From the NCBI GenBank assembly GCA_964468185.1, contig CAYXTR010000010.1, forward strand, positions 85,805 to 149,804: 64,000 nt of DNA. Direction: 5' to 3'. A model generated the notes under the pieces. It searched no databases. It saw nothing but the letters and a program-made list of their open reading frames with translations, and was not told where the DNA came from. Of this stretch, positions 1-10,600 are shown piece by piece. This stretch comes from JANQFV01 sp964468185 (GTDB lineage Bacteria > Planctomycetota > Phycisphaerae > UBA1845 > Fen-1342). The stretch's first letter is position 1, and every line of letters starts with the position of its first letter. Position numbers and translations under genes: made by a program.

Positions 1-600
1 GAAGAGGCAACCCGTGACGTCCTGAAATGGCATCAGCGCGTCCGCGAAACACGCGAAGAAATCATTCGCCAAAACGTCCCACTGGTCCTCGCGATGGCCA
101 AGCGGACGCGAATCGTCGGCGTCGACATTTCGGACCTCATCAGCGAAGGCAATCTCGCCCTTATGCGGGCCGTCAACAAGTTTGACTGTGCAAAGGGCTA
201 TAAATTCAGTACTTACGCGTGCCGAGCGATCCTCAAGAGCTTCTCACGCGTCGCCGCCCGCGCCTCACGACATCGCAATCACTTCCCCACCGAATTCGAC
301 CCGTCGTTGGAAAAGAGCGATTTCGTCGAGCGCCGCCGGGCCGAACAGGAGGATAATGTCGTGCATGATCTGAAGACCATCCTCGGTGACAACCTCGCCA
401 ACCTCTCCGATGTCGAACGCAAAGTCATCGAGGCCCGCTTCGCTTTGGACGCCGATAAAGAGAACGCCGAATCGAAGGCCCACACCCTCGAGCAGGTCGG
501 GCAGATGATCGGCGTAACCAAGGAACGCGTCCGCCAGATCCAGAACAAAGCCCTGGGCAAGCTCCGCGACACGCTGGATCAGGTCGCACTCGCCCAATAA
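1..600 (+). CDS. RNA polymerase sigma-70 family factor (5' end missing)
   Basis: The gene is open from the first base of the window, so its N-terminus lies outside; 199 codons are visible. Region 2 is clear: NVPLVLAMAKR, DLISEGNLALMRAV and FDCAKGYKFSTYACRAI match the core-binding and -10 recognition helices of primary-like sigma factors. Region 4 ends the protein, with TLEQVGQMIGVTKERVRQIQ as the -35 recognition helix-turn-helix and ALGKLRD after it. The linker between them is short, so region 3 is reduced, as in group 3/4 or small planctomycete sigma factors. A strong hairpin follows the stop. The regulon cannot be read from the sequence. Confidence 0.9.
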   Translation, partial: EEATRDVLKWHQRVRETREEIIRQNVPLVLAMAKRTRIVGVDISDLISEGNLALMRAVNKFDCAKGYKFSTYACRAILKSFSRVAARASRHRNHFPTEFDPSLEKSDFVERRRAEQEDNVVHDLKTILGDNLANLSDVERKVIEARFALDADKENAESKAHTLEQVGQMIGVTKERVRQIQNKALGKLRDTLDQVALAQ

Positions 601-627
601 CACCCGGCATGAAGAGCCATCAATCGT

Positions 628-661
628 GGGCCACCGGAACCGAAAGCGGTTCAGGTGGCCC
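628..661 (+). terminator. Hairpin terminator after the sigma factor
   Basis: An 8-bp stem (GGGCCACC/GGTGGCCC), one mismatch and a 6-bp stem (GAACCG/CGGTTC) close an AAAG loop 28 bases after the stop codon. The following bases (CGTCTTTCTC) are only moderately T-rich. Confidence 0.65.
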
Positions 662-924
662 CGTCTTTCTCACCCCCGTTTTCGGACGAATTGCCCCGAA
701 ATCCCGCTTGCAGCGTCACCAGCGGGGGTGATTTGACCCACCTCATCGCCGCTGCCTAGCATTGACTGCGATGACACCCTTTTCATCCGGCGTCACGCGT
801 GTGTTCAATGTGTTTCCATGGCAGTCGTTGTCCCCCGCGACAGTTTCCTCGGGGGTTGACGCGACAGGGCTCCGTGCGCGGCCACCCCCGCTGGACGGGC
901 TCGCGATCCTGGAGTTTGGCAGCA
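662..924. other. Intergenic region without a recognised gene
   Basis: Several frames are open across this stretch, but their translations are rich in Arg, Pro and Ser and have no ribosome-binding site, as expected of non-coding GC-rich DNA. It probably holds the promoter of the TPR gene; no convincing -35/-10 pair was seen. Confidence 0.4.
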
Positions 925-1599
925 GTGAGTGGCAACGGCACCGTCGACCGAATCCTGCAATCCCTACCCGCAGCGGCCCCGGTCGATCGCGCCACACTGA
1001 CCCGACTGCTCTCCGAGAAGCCCGCCACCCCCGTGCTTGGCCCGCTCCTCAACTCCCATCAGCCCGAAGTCGTCGGCGCGACACTCGTCTACCTCAGCCT
1101 GTACGGCTCCATGCGCGACTGCGCCGTCCTCGCTCTCTGCCTCAAACATGAAGACGAACGCGTCGCCGCCCTCGCCGAGCACTGCCTGTGGTTTCTTTGG
1201 ATGCAAAGCGGCTCGCCTGAGGGCAACCGTGAACTTGCTGCCGCCATCGCCTGCGTTCAACGTGACGACTACGTTACGGCCATCGATTTGCTCAGCAGCC
1301 TCGTCGCCCGCGAGCCCGCTTTCGCCGAAGCACACTTCCAACGCGGCCTCGCCCTGTGTTCAAACGAAGAGACCCAACGGGCCGCCGAGTCGTATCGCCA
1401 GTCCCTCCGCCTGAATCCTCACCACTTCGGTGCCGCCGCCGCACTCGGACACGCCTGTGTCGAACAAGGCAACCTCCCGGGCGCGCTCTACTACTACCGC
1501 CGCGCCCTCGAAATCCACCCGCGCCTCGAGGACGTCCCCGAAGCCCTCCACGAAGTCGAGTCCATCGTCGGCGCCGTCCGCGATGCCCGCGCCCAGTAG
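925..1599 (+). CDS. TPR-repeat protein
   Basis: A 224-residue soluble protein. The first half (about residues 10-100) is helical and HEAT-like, with LLNSHQPEVVGATLVYLSLYG and an ALCLKHEDERVAALAEHCLW segment. The second half carries tetratricopeptide units around DDYVTAIDLLSSLVAREPAFAEAHFQRGLAL, AAESYRQSLRLNPHHFGAAAALG and GALYYYRRALEIHP. TPR domains mediate protein-protein contacts; the partner is unknown. The GTG at 925 is chosen because GGAG lies ten bases upstream and because the longer frame from 799 adds about 40 residues of non-coding-like composition. It lies 99 bases upstream of nadD. Confidence 0.75.
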   Translation: MSGNGTVDRILQSLPAAAPVDRATLTRLLSEKPATPVLGPLLNSHQPEVVGATLVYLSLYGSMRDCAVLALCLKHEDERVAALAEHCLWFLWMQSGSPEGNRELAAAIACVQRDDYVTAIDLLSSLVAREPAFAEAHFQRGLALCSNEETQRAAESYRQSLRLNPHHFGAAAALGHACVEQGNLPGALYYYRRALEIHPRLEDVPEALHEVESIVGAVRDARAQ

Positions 1600-1698
1600 C
1601 CCGCCTACCGCACCACCCGCTCCCCAAAACGCACATTCTGCTATATCCTGACCGTCCGCTCTCCGCGCTCAGCGTCAGGCCTGTGCAAGGACAACGGC

Positions 1699-2322
1699 GT
1701 GAGTTACGTGCTTCTCTTCGGCGGTTCGTTCGACCCCGTCCACAACGGGCATCTGATCGTGGCGCGCCATGTCGCCGAACAGCTCGACATTGGGCGGGTC
1801 GTGCTGATTCCCAGTGCCGTACCGCCCCACAAACAGGACCGCACCCTCGCCCCCGCCGAACACCGCCTCGCCATGTGCCGTCTGGTCACAGACCACGATC
1901 CGCAGTTTGAAGTCAGCGATTGGGAGTTGTCGCGCACCGGCCCCAACTACACACTGAACACGATTACTCACTTCCGCACTACCCCCGGCCACAATACCGA
2001 ACTCTGCTGGCTGATCGGCATGGACAGCCTCAATGAGCTGGGTACGTGGTATCACGCGGGCGAGCTGGTCGACGCCTGCACGATCGTTACCGCCGCCCGT
2101 CCCGGCTTCGAGCCCGATGAAGCTGACCTTCGCCGACACTTCACAAGCGCCCAGGTGGAGAAGCTGTGCAGGCACATCATTCCCGGCCCGCGCATCGACA
2201 TATCCAGCACCAACATCCGCCAGCGCGTTGCAGCCCACCGCAGCATCCGCTACCTCGTGCCACCCGAGGTCTGCGACTACATCCATGCGCATCGTCTGTA
2301 TCTCAGTCCAGCGAGCGACTGA
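1699..2322 (+). CDS. nadD: Nicotinate-nucleotide adenylyltransferase
   Basis: Transfers AMP from ATP to nicotinate mononucleotide to form deamido-NAD in NAD synthesis. At 207 residues it has the family's usual size. The nucleotidyltransferase signature GGSFDPVHNGHL is at the N-terminus, the PPHK segment follows at about residue 40, and the ISSTNIRQRV motif is near the C-terminus. The GTG start places the first strand right before the signature. NAD synthesis just upstream of the NAD(P) transhydrogenase genes fits a shared pyridine-nucleotide theme, although 346 bases separate them. Confidence 0.93.
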   Translation: MSYVLLFGGSFDPVHNGHLIVARHVAEQLDIGRVVLIPSAVPPHKQDRTLAPAEHRLAMCRLVTDHDPQFEVSDWELSRTGPNYTLNTITHFRTTPGHNTELCWLIGMDSLNELGTWYHAGELVDACTIVTAARPGFEPDEADLRRHFTSAQVEKLCRHIIPGPRIDISSTNIRQRVAAHRSIRYLVPPEVCDYIHAHRLYLSPASD

Positions 2323-2668
2323 GTCATTGCCGCTGTGTGTCACGGAAGGAGCCCCGAGCCCCACCCGGCGAGCGCAACGCACCAGCGTGTAGCTTGCCGC
2401 AGCCAGCCCCCGTGGCCCAACCGGTTTCGACAAGTACCTTGGCAGCCCGACGCAGGCAGTCCACACCACCGTGCTCACAGGCCTCCGGGCGCAAACTCCC
2501 CCCAATTCACTTCTTCGGCGCGCCCACCTCTGCGTGTCGGCGACTGCGCCTTTACCGGGCCGTAACCCCTGCTACAATCCTACGTGCGTTCCCCCATGAC
2601 ATCCCCAGGCGCGGTTTGATGTCGGGGTCAGATGGTTGGGCTGACTGCCAGCACGCAGCGAGGGCCAC
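2323..2668. other. Intergenic region upstream of pntAA
   Basis: No gene is supported in this 346-base gap. It contains the likely pntAA promoter at 2551-2578 and a GAGGG ribosome-binding site just before the start at 2669. Confidence 0.5.
2551..2578 (+). promoter_or_regulatory. Possible sigma-70 promoter for the pnt operon
   Basis: TTTACC and TACAAT are separated by 16 bases and end 90 bases before the pntAA start codon. The assignment rests on consensus similarity only. Confidence 0.4.
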
Positions 2669-3805
2669 ATGAAAATCGCGGTTCCCAAAGAAACCAGTCC
2701 GGGCGAACAACGCGTCGCACTCGTGCCCGAGTCCGTCAAGAAGCTGGTCGGCAAGGGTGTCGAAGTCGCACTCGAGTCCGGCGCCGGAGCGACGTCCTTC
2801 TTCGACGACGAGAGTTACAAGAGCGTCGGTGCCACAATCGAGGCCGACGGCAACAAGCTGCTTGCCGAGGCCGACTTCGTCCTCAAGGTCGATGTCCCCA
2901 CCGCCGAGCAGGTGCAGCAGATGCGGCCCGACACCAAGCTGCTCGCAACCCTGCTGCCTGTGCGAAACACCGAGCTCGTCCGCCAGCTGGCCGAGCACAA
3001 AATCACGGCATTCTCCACCGACGCGATCCCCCGCACCACGCGGGCCCAGTCCATGGACACGCTCAGCTCCATGGCCAACATCGCCGGCTACAAGGCCGTC
3101 TTGATCGCGGCCGATCATCTGCCGAAGTACTTCCCCATGTTCATGACCGCCGCCGGCACGATCTTCGCGGCCAAGGCGTTCGTCATCGGCGCCGGTGTTG
3201 CGGGCCTGCAGGCCATTGCGACGGCTCGGCGGCTGGGGGCGAATGTGGTCGCGACGGACACGCGTCGCGAAGTCGCGGAGCAGATCCACAGCCTGGGTGC
3301 CAAGTTCGTCGGCGTTGAGAGTGAGGAAGACGCCGCCACGGCCAGTGGCTACGCCAAGGAGCTCTCGCAGGACTTTTACAAGAAGCAGGGCGAGCTCATC
3401 CACGAGCAGTGCAAGGCCAATGATGTGGTCATCACCACGGCCCTCATCGGCGGCGTGAAAGCGCCAAAGCTGATCACCGAGCAGATGGTCAAGGACATGC
3501 AGCCGGGGTCGGTGATTGTCGACCTCGCGGCGACCGCCGGCGGCAACTGCGAACTGACGGAGCCGGGCCAGACGGTCGTGAAGCACGGCGTGACGATCGC
3601 CGCCCCGCTGAACCTGCCGTCGGACATGCCGATCCATGGCAGCACGCTGTACTCCCGCAACCTGACAACGTTCATTCTCGAATTCTGGAAAGACAACGCA
3701 TTCGACCTGAACCTGGACGACGAGATCATCAAGGGGGCCCTCGTCACCCACGGCGGTCAGGTCCGACACGAAGGTGCCGCCAAGGCGCTACAGGGCGAGG
3801 GCTAG
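2669..3805 (+). CDS. pntAA: NAD(P) transhydrogenase, alpha-1 subunit (domain I)
   Basis: The soluble NAD(H)-binding part of the proton-translocating transhydrogenase, which uses the proton gradient to drive hydride transfer from NADH to NADP. It has 378 residues, the length of split alpha-1 subunits. It opens with MKIAVPKETSPGEQRVALVPES, the alanine dehydrogenase/transhydrogenase N-terminal signature, and has a Rossmann dinucleotide fold at VIGAGVAGLQAIATARRLGA (about residues 170-190). The membrane part is encoded separately two bases downstream, as in Rhodospirillum-type split enzymes rather than the fused E. coli PntA. GAGGG precedes the ATG. Confidence 0.95.
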   Translation: MKIAVPKETSPGEQRVALVPESVKKLVGKGVEVALESGAGATSFFDDESYKSVGATIEADGNKLLAEADFVLKVDVPTAEQVQQMRPDTKLLATLLPVRNTELVRQLAEHKITAFSTDAIPRTTRAQSMDTLSSMANIAGYKAVLIAADHLPKYFPMFMTAAGTIFAAKAFVIGAGVAGLQAIATARRLGANVVATDTRREVAEQIHSLGAKFVGVESEEDAATASGYAKELSQDFYKKQGELIHEQCKANDVVITTALIGGVKAPKLITEQMVKDMQPGSVIVDLAATAGGNCELTEPGQTVVKHGVTIAAPLNLPSDMPIHGSTLYSRNLTTFILEFWKDNAFDLNLDDEIIKGALVTHGGQVRHEGAAKALQGEG

Positions 3806-3807
3806 AC

Positions 3808-4134
3808 ATGATCGAGCTTCTGGGACAGGCGGGCGGCGACGTACTCGGCCCGTTGTCGGTTCACCTGATCGTATTTCTCCTGGCAATCCTGCTGGGTTTC
3901 GAAGTGATCTCGAAGGTGCCCGCCACACTGCACACGCCGCTGATGTCGGGCTCCAACGCGATCTCCGGCATCACGATTGTGGGCGCGTTGCTTATCGCCG
4001 GCACGGACTTCGGCGAGGGCCGCCGGTGGATCAACGTCGTCTTCGGATTTCTGGCGATGACGTTCGCGACGATCAACGTCGTCGGTGGCTTCCTCGTGAC
4101 CGACCGCATGCTGGCGATGTTCAAGAGACGCTAG
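3808..4134 (+). CDS. pntAB: NAD(P) transhydrogenase, alpha-2 subunit (membrane)
   Basis: A 108-residue protein with three to four hydrophobic helices: VHLIVFLLAILLGFEVISKV, GITIVGALLIAG, and VVFGFLAMTFATINVVGGFLV. It retains the SGSNAISGITIVGALL segment conserved at the C-terminus of fused PntA proteins. It forms part of the proton channel (domain II) with PntB. The gene begins two bases after pntAA stops and ends ten bases before pntB, so the three genes are almost certainly one transcript. Confidence 0.95.
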   Translation: MIELLGQAGGDVLGPLSVHLIVFLLAILLGFEVISKVPATLHTPLMSGSNAISGITIVGALLIAGTDFGEGRRWINVVFGFLAMTFATINVVGGFLVTDRMLAMFKRR

Positions 4135-4144
4135 GAGGCTGACC

Positions 4145-5731
<1,587 letters not shown>

Positions 5732-5763
5732 TCCCCGCCAACAACCTGCGCAGAGACCACGAC

Positions 5764-5788
5764 CCGGCAGCACGTTCAGTGCTGCCGG
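5764..5788. terminator. Bidirectional terminator between pntB and the propeller gene
   Basis: A perfect 10-bp stem (CCGGCAGCAC/GTGCTGCCGG) with a 5-base loop sits in the 60-base gap between two convergent genes. There is no long T tract on either side. Confidence 0.6.
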
Positions 5789-5791
5789 CGG

Positions 5792-7306
5792 TCAATCCAG
5801 CAAGGCAACAAACGGCGCGATGTCGTCGAACGTCACGAGTCCATCCTGATCGCAATCCGCGTTCTCCCATCTGCAATCGGGATAATACGCGTAGTACACG
5901 TCCTCGCCGCTCAAGGCCCGCACCAGTCCGACAATATCGTCAAACGTCACCGCCCCGTCACAATCCGTATCGCCGATCAATCCTGTACACTCATCCGGAA
6001 CACCATCCCCATCCACGTCCTCACTGGTGCCGTTGGCGATATCACACAAATCCAGCACCGCGTTCTGATTGCAGTCCCCGAAACTCCCGAAGGCGTATCC
6101 CAGCCCCAAGTTCCCACCCTCATCATCTTCCGCCCAAGCGCCGATCATCCCATGCGCTCCCTGCAGCGCTGCCGACACACCAAAGTAATCAAACGGCCCC
6201 GCATCCGACGCGCGTAGCGCCGCCACCTCGTTCCAGACCACCCCGTCGAACTGAAAGGCGTACGCCGCGCCGCTGTTCTCCCCGTCCTCATCATCCAGCA
6301 CCGCCCCAATGAGCGCCACGTTTCCGTCCACCGCTACCGAATAGCCAAAGTTGTCCCACATGCCCAGCGCTGCCGGCACGAGCTTCTGCTCCTGCACCCA
6401 GCCCGATCCATCCTGGCGAAAGACGTACGCCGCGCCGTCACCACCGGCATGCATGTGCGCACCAACAAGAACCACCTCACCATCAATTGCCAGCACATCA
6501 CCAAAGTGCGCCTCAGCCTCCCCGTCATCCGCCGTCAACTTCGCAATCTGGTTCCACGCTCCAGCCTCGTGCTCGAATACATAAGCCGCCCCGGACTTGT
6601 TCCCCAGATCATCATCAAACGGCGCCCCAACGACCGCCGTCTCACCATCCAGCGCCACGGCAAACCCCACCCAGTCGTACGCCTCCGCATCATCTGGCAC
6701 CAGCTTCTGCTCCTCGACCCACACCCCGGCCACGCGCCTGAAGACATACGCCGATCCCGAACTGACCCCACCCGGGTCTTCCGTCCACGCCCCCGATAAC
6801 AATGTGTCCCCGCAGATCGCCACCGACGTGCCAAAATGGTCATCCGCCGCCAGATCCTGCGGATGCAGCTTCGTCACGAACTCCCACGCGTCGACGCCCC
6901 GCTCATACACATAAACCGAACCCGATTCACCACCCAGATCATCCTCGCCCGGTGCACCCACCACCGCCGTATCGCCCGAAAGGCCGACACTCACTCCGTA
7001 ATAATCAAAATCCACCCCGTCCGGCGTCACCAGTTTCTGACGCCGCTGCCACGCCACGCCATCATACTCAAACAGATACACCGAACCCGACGTCGGCCCA
7101 TTATCGTCATCCGCCCACACCCCCACGATCGCCCAGTCATCATCGATCGCGATGCTGTTGGCAAACACATCGACCGGCGCTCCGTCGGCGGCAATCAACG
7201 CGTGTAGTTCATTTGCCACACACTGCCCACGCGCCACAACGGGCCCCACGCCCATACAGAAAAGAGCAGCGAAGCCGATTCCACAAATGCGCTGATAGGC
7301 GTACAT
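5792..7306 (-). CDS. Secreted FG-GAP beta-propeller protein with dockerin-like tail
   Basis: A predicted exported protein of about 504 residues. A signal peptide begins at the ATG near 7306 (FAALFCMGVGPVVARG); the open frame reaches a TTG at 7378, but the extra residues precede the signal peptide. Some seven FG-GAP-type repeats follow, each with Asp-rich loops and a GDTAVVGAPGEDD or SGSVYVYE pattern, as expected for a seven-bladed propeller on the cell surface. The last 90 residues hold Asp-rich loops (DCDGAVTFDDIVGLV and DCDQDGLVTFDDIAPFV) that resemble dockerin EF-hand repeats. The same tail ends two other unrelated proteins in this window. Substrate or partner is unknown. Confidence 0.85.
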   Translation of the reverse strand: MYAYQRICGIGFAALFCMGVGPVVARGQCVANELHALIAADGAPVDVFANSIAIDDDWAIVGVWADDDNGPTSGSVYLFEYDGVAWQRRQKLVTPDGVDFDYYGVSVGLSGDTAVVGAPGEDDLGGESGSVYVYERGVDAWEFVTKLHPQDLAADDHFGTSVAICGDTLLSGAWTEDPGGVSSGSAYVFRRVAGVWVEEQKLVPDDAEAYDWVGFAVALDGETAVVGAPFDDDLGNKSGAAYVFEHEAGAWNQIAKLTADDGEAEAHFGDVLAIDGEVVLVGAHMHAGGDGAAYVFRQDGSGWVQEQKLVPAALGMWDNFGYSVAVDGNVALIGAVLDDEDGENSGAAYAFQFDGVVWNEVAALRASDAGPFDYFGVSAALQGAHGMIGAWAEDDEGGNLGLGYAFGSFGDCNQNAVLDLCDIANGTSEDVDGDGVPDECTGLIGDTDCDGAVTFDDIVGLVRALSGEDVYYAYYPDCRWENADCDQDGLVTFDDIAPFVALLD

Positions 7307-7609
7307 GATGCTCCTCTCCACGGCCGCCGCTTCAGCCGGAAACCCCATACCTGGGGATGCCCGGGCCTGTAAGTGCAACGTGACCTACCTCCGGTATACC
7401 GTTCCACCTCGCCAGACTCAAGCTCGCGCGTCATCCCATAATCGCAGATTCGAACACTCCGCAATCGACGGCCCGCTCTGCTAGCAGTTCTCGCGCGGAC
7501 CTGTATCATATCAGTGCCAGGGCGGCGGGAAATCAGATTACGTTGGCGCCTGCAACCAGTTCGCTCCAGCGGCAATGAGCGACGCGGTTACCGGACGCAG
7601 GGTGTTGCT

Positions 7610-10600
7610 ATGTCCAAACCGCCTGACATGAGCGGGGTCTCCTGGCAAGAGGAGTACCGTCATCTGTTGCACAGCAGCGTGCCCGGCACGCGCAGACCGG
7701 CCGATGAGCGCATCAAAGCGCTCGGTCGCCGTCTCGTCGAACAGAACATCTCGCCCGCCACGGTGGCCGCGTTCCACGCCGACTTGCTGACCGAATCTAC
7801 CTCCGGTCCGGCCACGGATCATCACTCGGCCGCGGCACACCTGCACGATTTCCTCGTATACGTACTCGCCGCATACGACCAGGCAGCCAGCCGCCCCCAA
7901 CAGCCGCCACAAACCGCACACGGCGTTTCCGAAACCCAGGACGAGCAACGTTACCGCGAGTTGTTCAACAGCGTCCCCATCGGCCTATACCGCACCACTC
8001 CCAGCGGCCAGATCATCGACGCCAACCCCGCACTGGCGCAGCTATTCGGCTTTCCCAATCCAGAGTCGCTGACCTCCTGCAACGTCGCCGACCTGTACCT
8101 GCATCCGGCCGAGCGCCGCGAGCGCCTGAGTGAGCTCGAGCGCGACGGTGTGGTCCACGAAGCGCTGATCCAGGCACGCCGTCGTGACGGTCGCACCATC
8201 TGGCTGCGCGATTGTGCCCGCGCGATTCTCGGCTCCGACGGCCGCGTGCAGTATTACGAAGGCAGCCTCGCAGACGTCACCGCGCACCACGACTCTGCGC
8301 ATCAACGCGCTGCCCACAACGAACAACTGGAACGACTCGTCGCCGAGCGCACCAACGAGCTGTCACGCACCAACCAGCGTTTGCGCAGCGAACTCGCCGA
8401 ACGGACCCGCGTCGAAGACGCGCTCCGCGCCAGCGAACAACGCATCCAGGCTGTCCTCTCTTCGCTGCATGAGACCGCCGTTGTGCTCTACTCCCCCGAT
8501 GGTGTGATCGAGGGCGCGTGGGCTCCAGATGACTTCGCGCGTCGCTGTGGCCTCATCCCACAGAAAGTCGTTGGCTGCTCGCTGCACGACGTGCTGCCGC
8601 CGGGTGTCCGCGAACGCCGCATGGCCCAACTCCGCGAGATCATCGCCACCGGCCGCGGCCAACGCGATGAATATGACTTCACCGGCCCCGACGACGTGCG
8701 CCACTACGAAACCAACCTCTCACCCGTGCGCTCCGTCGGCACAGACGAGATCACCGGCGTGGTCGCTTTTGTCCGTGACCTGACAGACCGATCCCTCATG
8801 GAAGCTGCGCTGCGCGAGAGCGAAGAGCGCTTTCGCCAAGTCGCCGAGAGCATCGCGGAGGGTTTCTGGCTCTACGACCTCGCGCAGGAGAAGCTGGTCT
8901 ACGTCAGCCCCGTGGTGGCGGAGATCTGGCAGACCCCCCTGAGTGTTTTCCAGGAAGATCCGCTTTGGTGGCTTCAGCATGTGCACCCCGCTGACCGTGC
9001 CAACATGGAAGCCGTAATCCAGCGAGAACTGGACGGACAGGAGACCGAAGCGGAGTACCGCGTCACCCGTCCCGATGGCACCGAGCGCTGGCTCCGCTCC
9101 CGCTCCTTTCCCGTGCACGACACCGCGGGCCGCACCGCACGCATCGCCGGCTTCATCGAGGATGTCACCCAACGCAAACGTGCCGAAGAAGCGCTCCGCA
9201 CCGAACGCGACTTCATCACCGACATCTTCACCTGCACGCCAGCCATCATTTGCGGCATCAATGCGGACGGCGAGCTTACGTTCTGCAACCCGGCCGCCGA
9301 AACAGCGATCGGCTACCCGGCGGAAGAGCTCAAACAGGGTAATGTGTGGCAGAAGTGCTACCCGGGTGAGCAGTTCGCGCAAGTGGAGCGCCTACTGGAC
9401 CGGCTCCAACAAGGCGACGTGCGCGATTATGAAATGACGGCGACGGCACGCAGCGGCGCGCATTGCACCGTCTCCTGGAGCACAGTGACGCACCGCAATG
9501 CCGCCGGCCAGGTCAAAGAGGTTATTGGCTTTGGCGTAGACGTAACGCAGCGCGAGCGGACCGAAAGCCTGCTGCGCATTCAACGCGACCTCGCCGTTGC
9601 ACAAAGCTCGACCAGCAACCTCAAAGAGGCAGCCGAGCAGGTGCTCGCGCACGCCGCGCGTATCGAGGGAATCGATTGCGGTGGCGTCTACATCGTGGAC
9701 CAGCACACCGGCGCATTGCACGCCGTCGCGTACCGCGGCTTCTCGGAGATGTTCGCCCGCGCTGCGGCGCAGTACGACGCAGACTCCCTGAATGCGCGCA
9801 TCGTTGCCGCGGGCGCGATCGTCTATCGGGCCGCCGCCGATCCCTCGCCGCTCGAGGAGTACCGTCGTGCCGAAGGCCTGCGCGCCTTCGCCGCCGTGCC
9901 GATCAAGCACGAGCAGCGCGTGATCGCTTGTCTCAACCTCGGTTCGCATACCCATGATGAGATCCCCGACATCACGCGCGAAGGCATCGAAGCCATTGCC
10001 TTGCGCCTGGGTGGTGTCATCGCCCGCATCCAGGCTGAGGCCGGCCGTCGCGAAAGCGAAGAGAAATTCCGCACGCTGGCCGAGACCAGCACCGCCGCCA
10101 TCCTGATCGCGCAGGGTGACCGCCTGCGATATGTCAACCCCGCCCTCGCCCGCATGCTCTCCTACGACCCCAGCGAGATGATCGATCGACCATTCCGCGA
10201 TTTCGTACAGCGAGACATGCAGGCACTCGTCGAAGAGCGCTCCGTGGCCCGCCAGAGCGGAGCACAGGTGCCCGCGCGTTACGAATTGCACGCCCGCGCC
10301 CGCGATGGCAGCACCCGCATCCTCGACTTCTCCGCCACAACACTGCCGTACGAAGGCGCCCCGGCGGTCCTCGGCACGGCCCTCGACATCACTGACCGCA
10401 AACGGGCTGAGGACGCGCTGCGCTCCAGCGAAGAACGCTACCGCCTGCTGGCCGACAACGCCATGGACATGATCTCACGTGTCAGCGTCGACGGTCGCAT
10501 CCTCTACGTCTCACCCGCGTGCCGGTCCATGCTGCAGTACGAGCCGGAAGAACTCATCGGCACAGACATCTACGACCTTTTTCACGCCGACGACTTGGCC

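Noticed and set aside
799..924. Longer start for the TPR protein
   Set aside because: The added 42 residues are Arg/Cys/Ser-rich with no homology-like pattern, and the GTG at 925 has the better ribosome-binding site.
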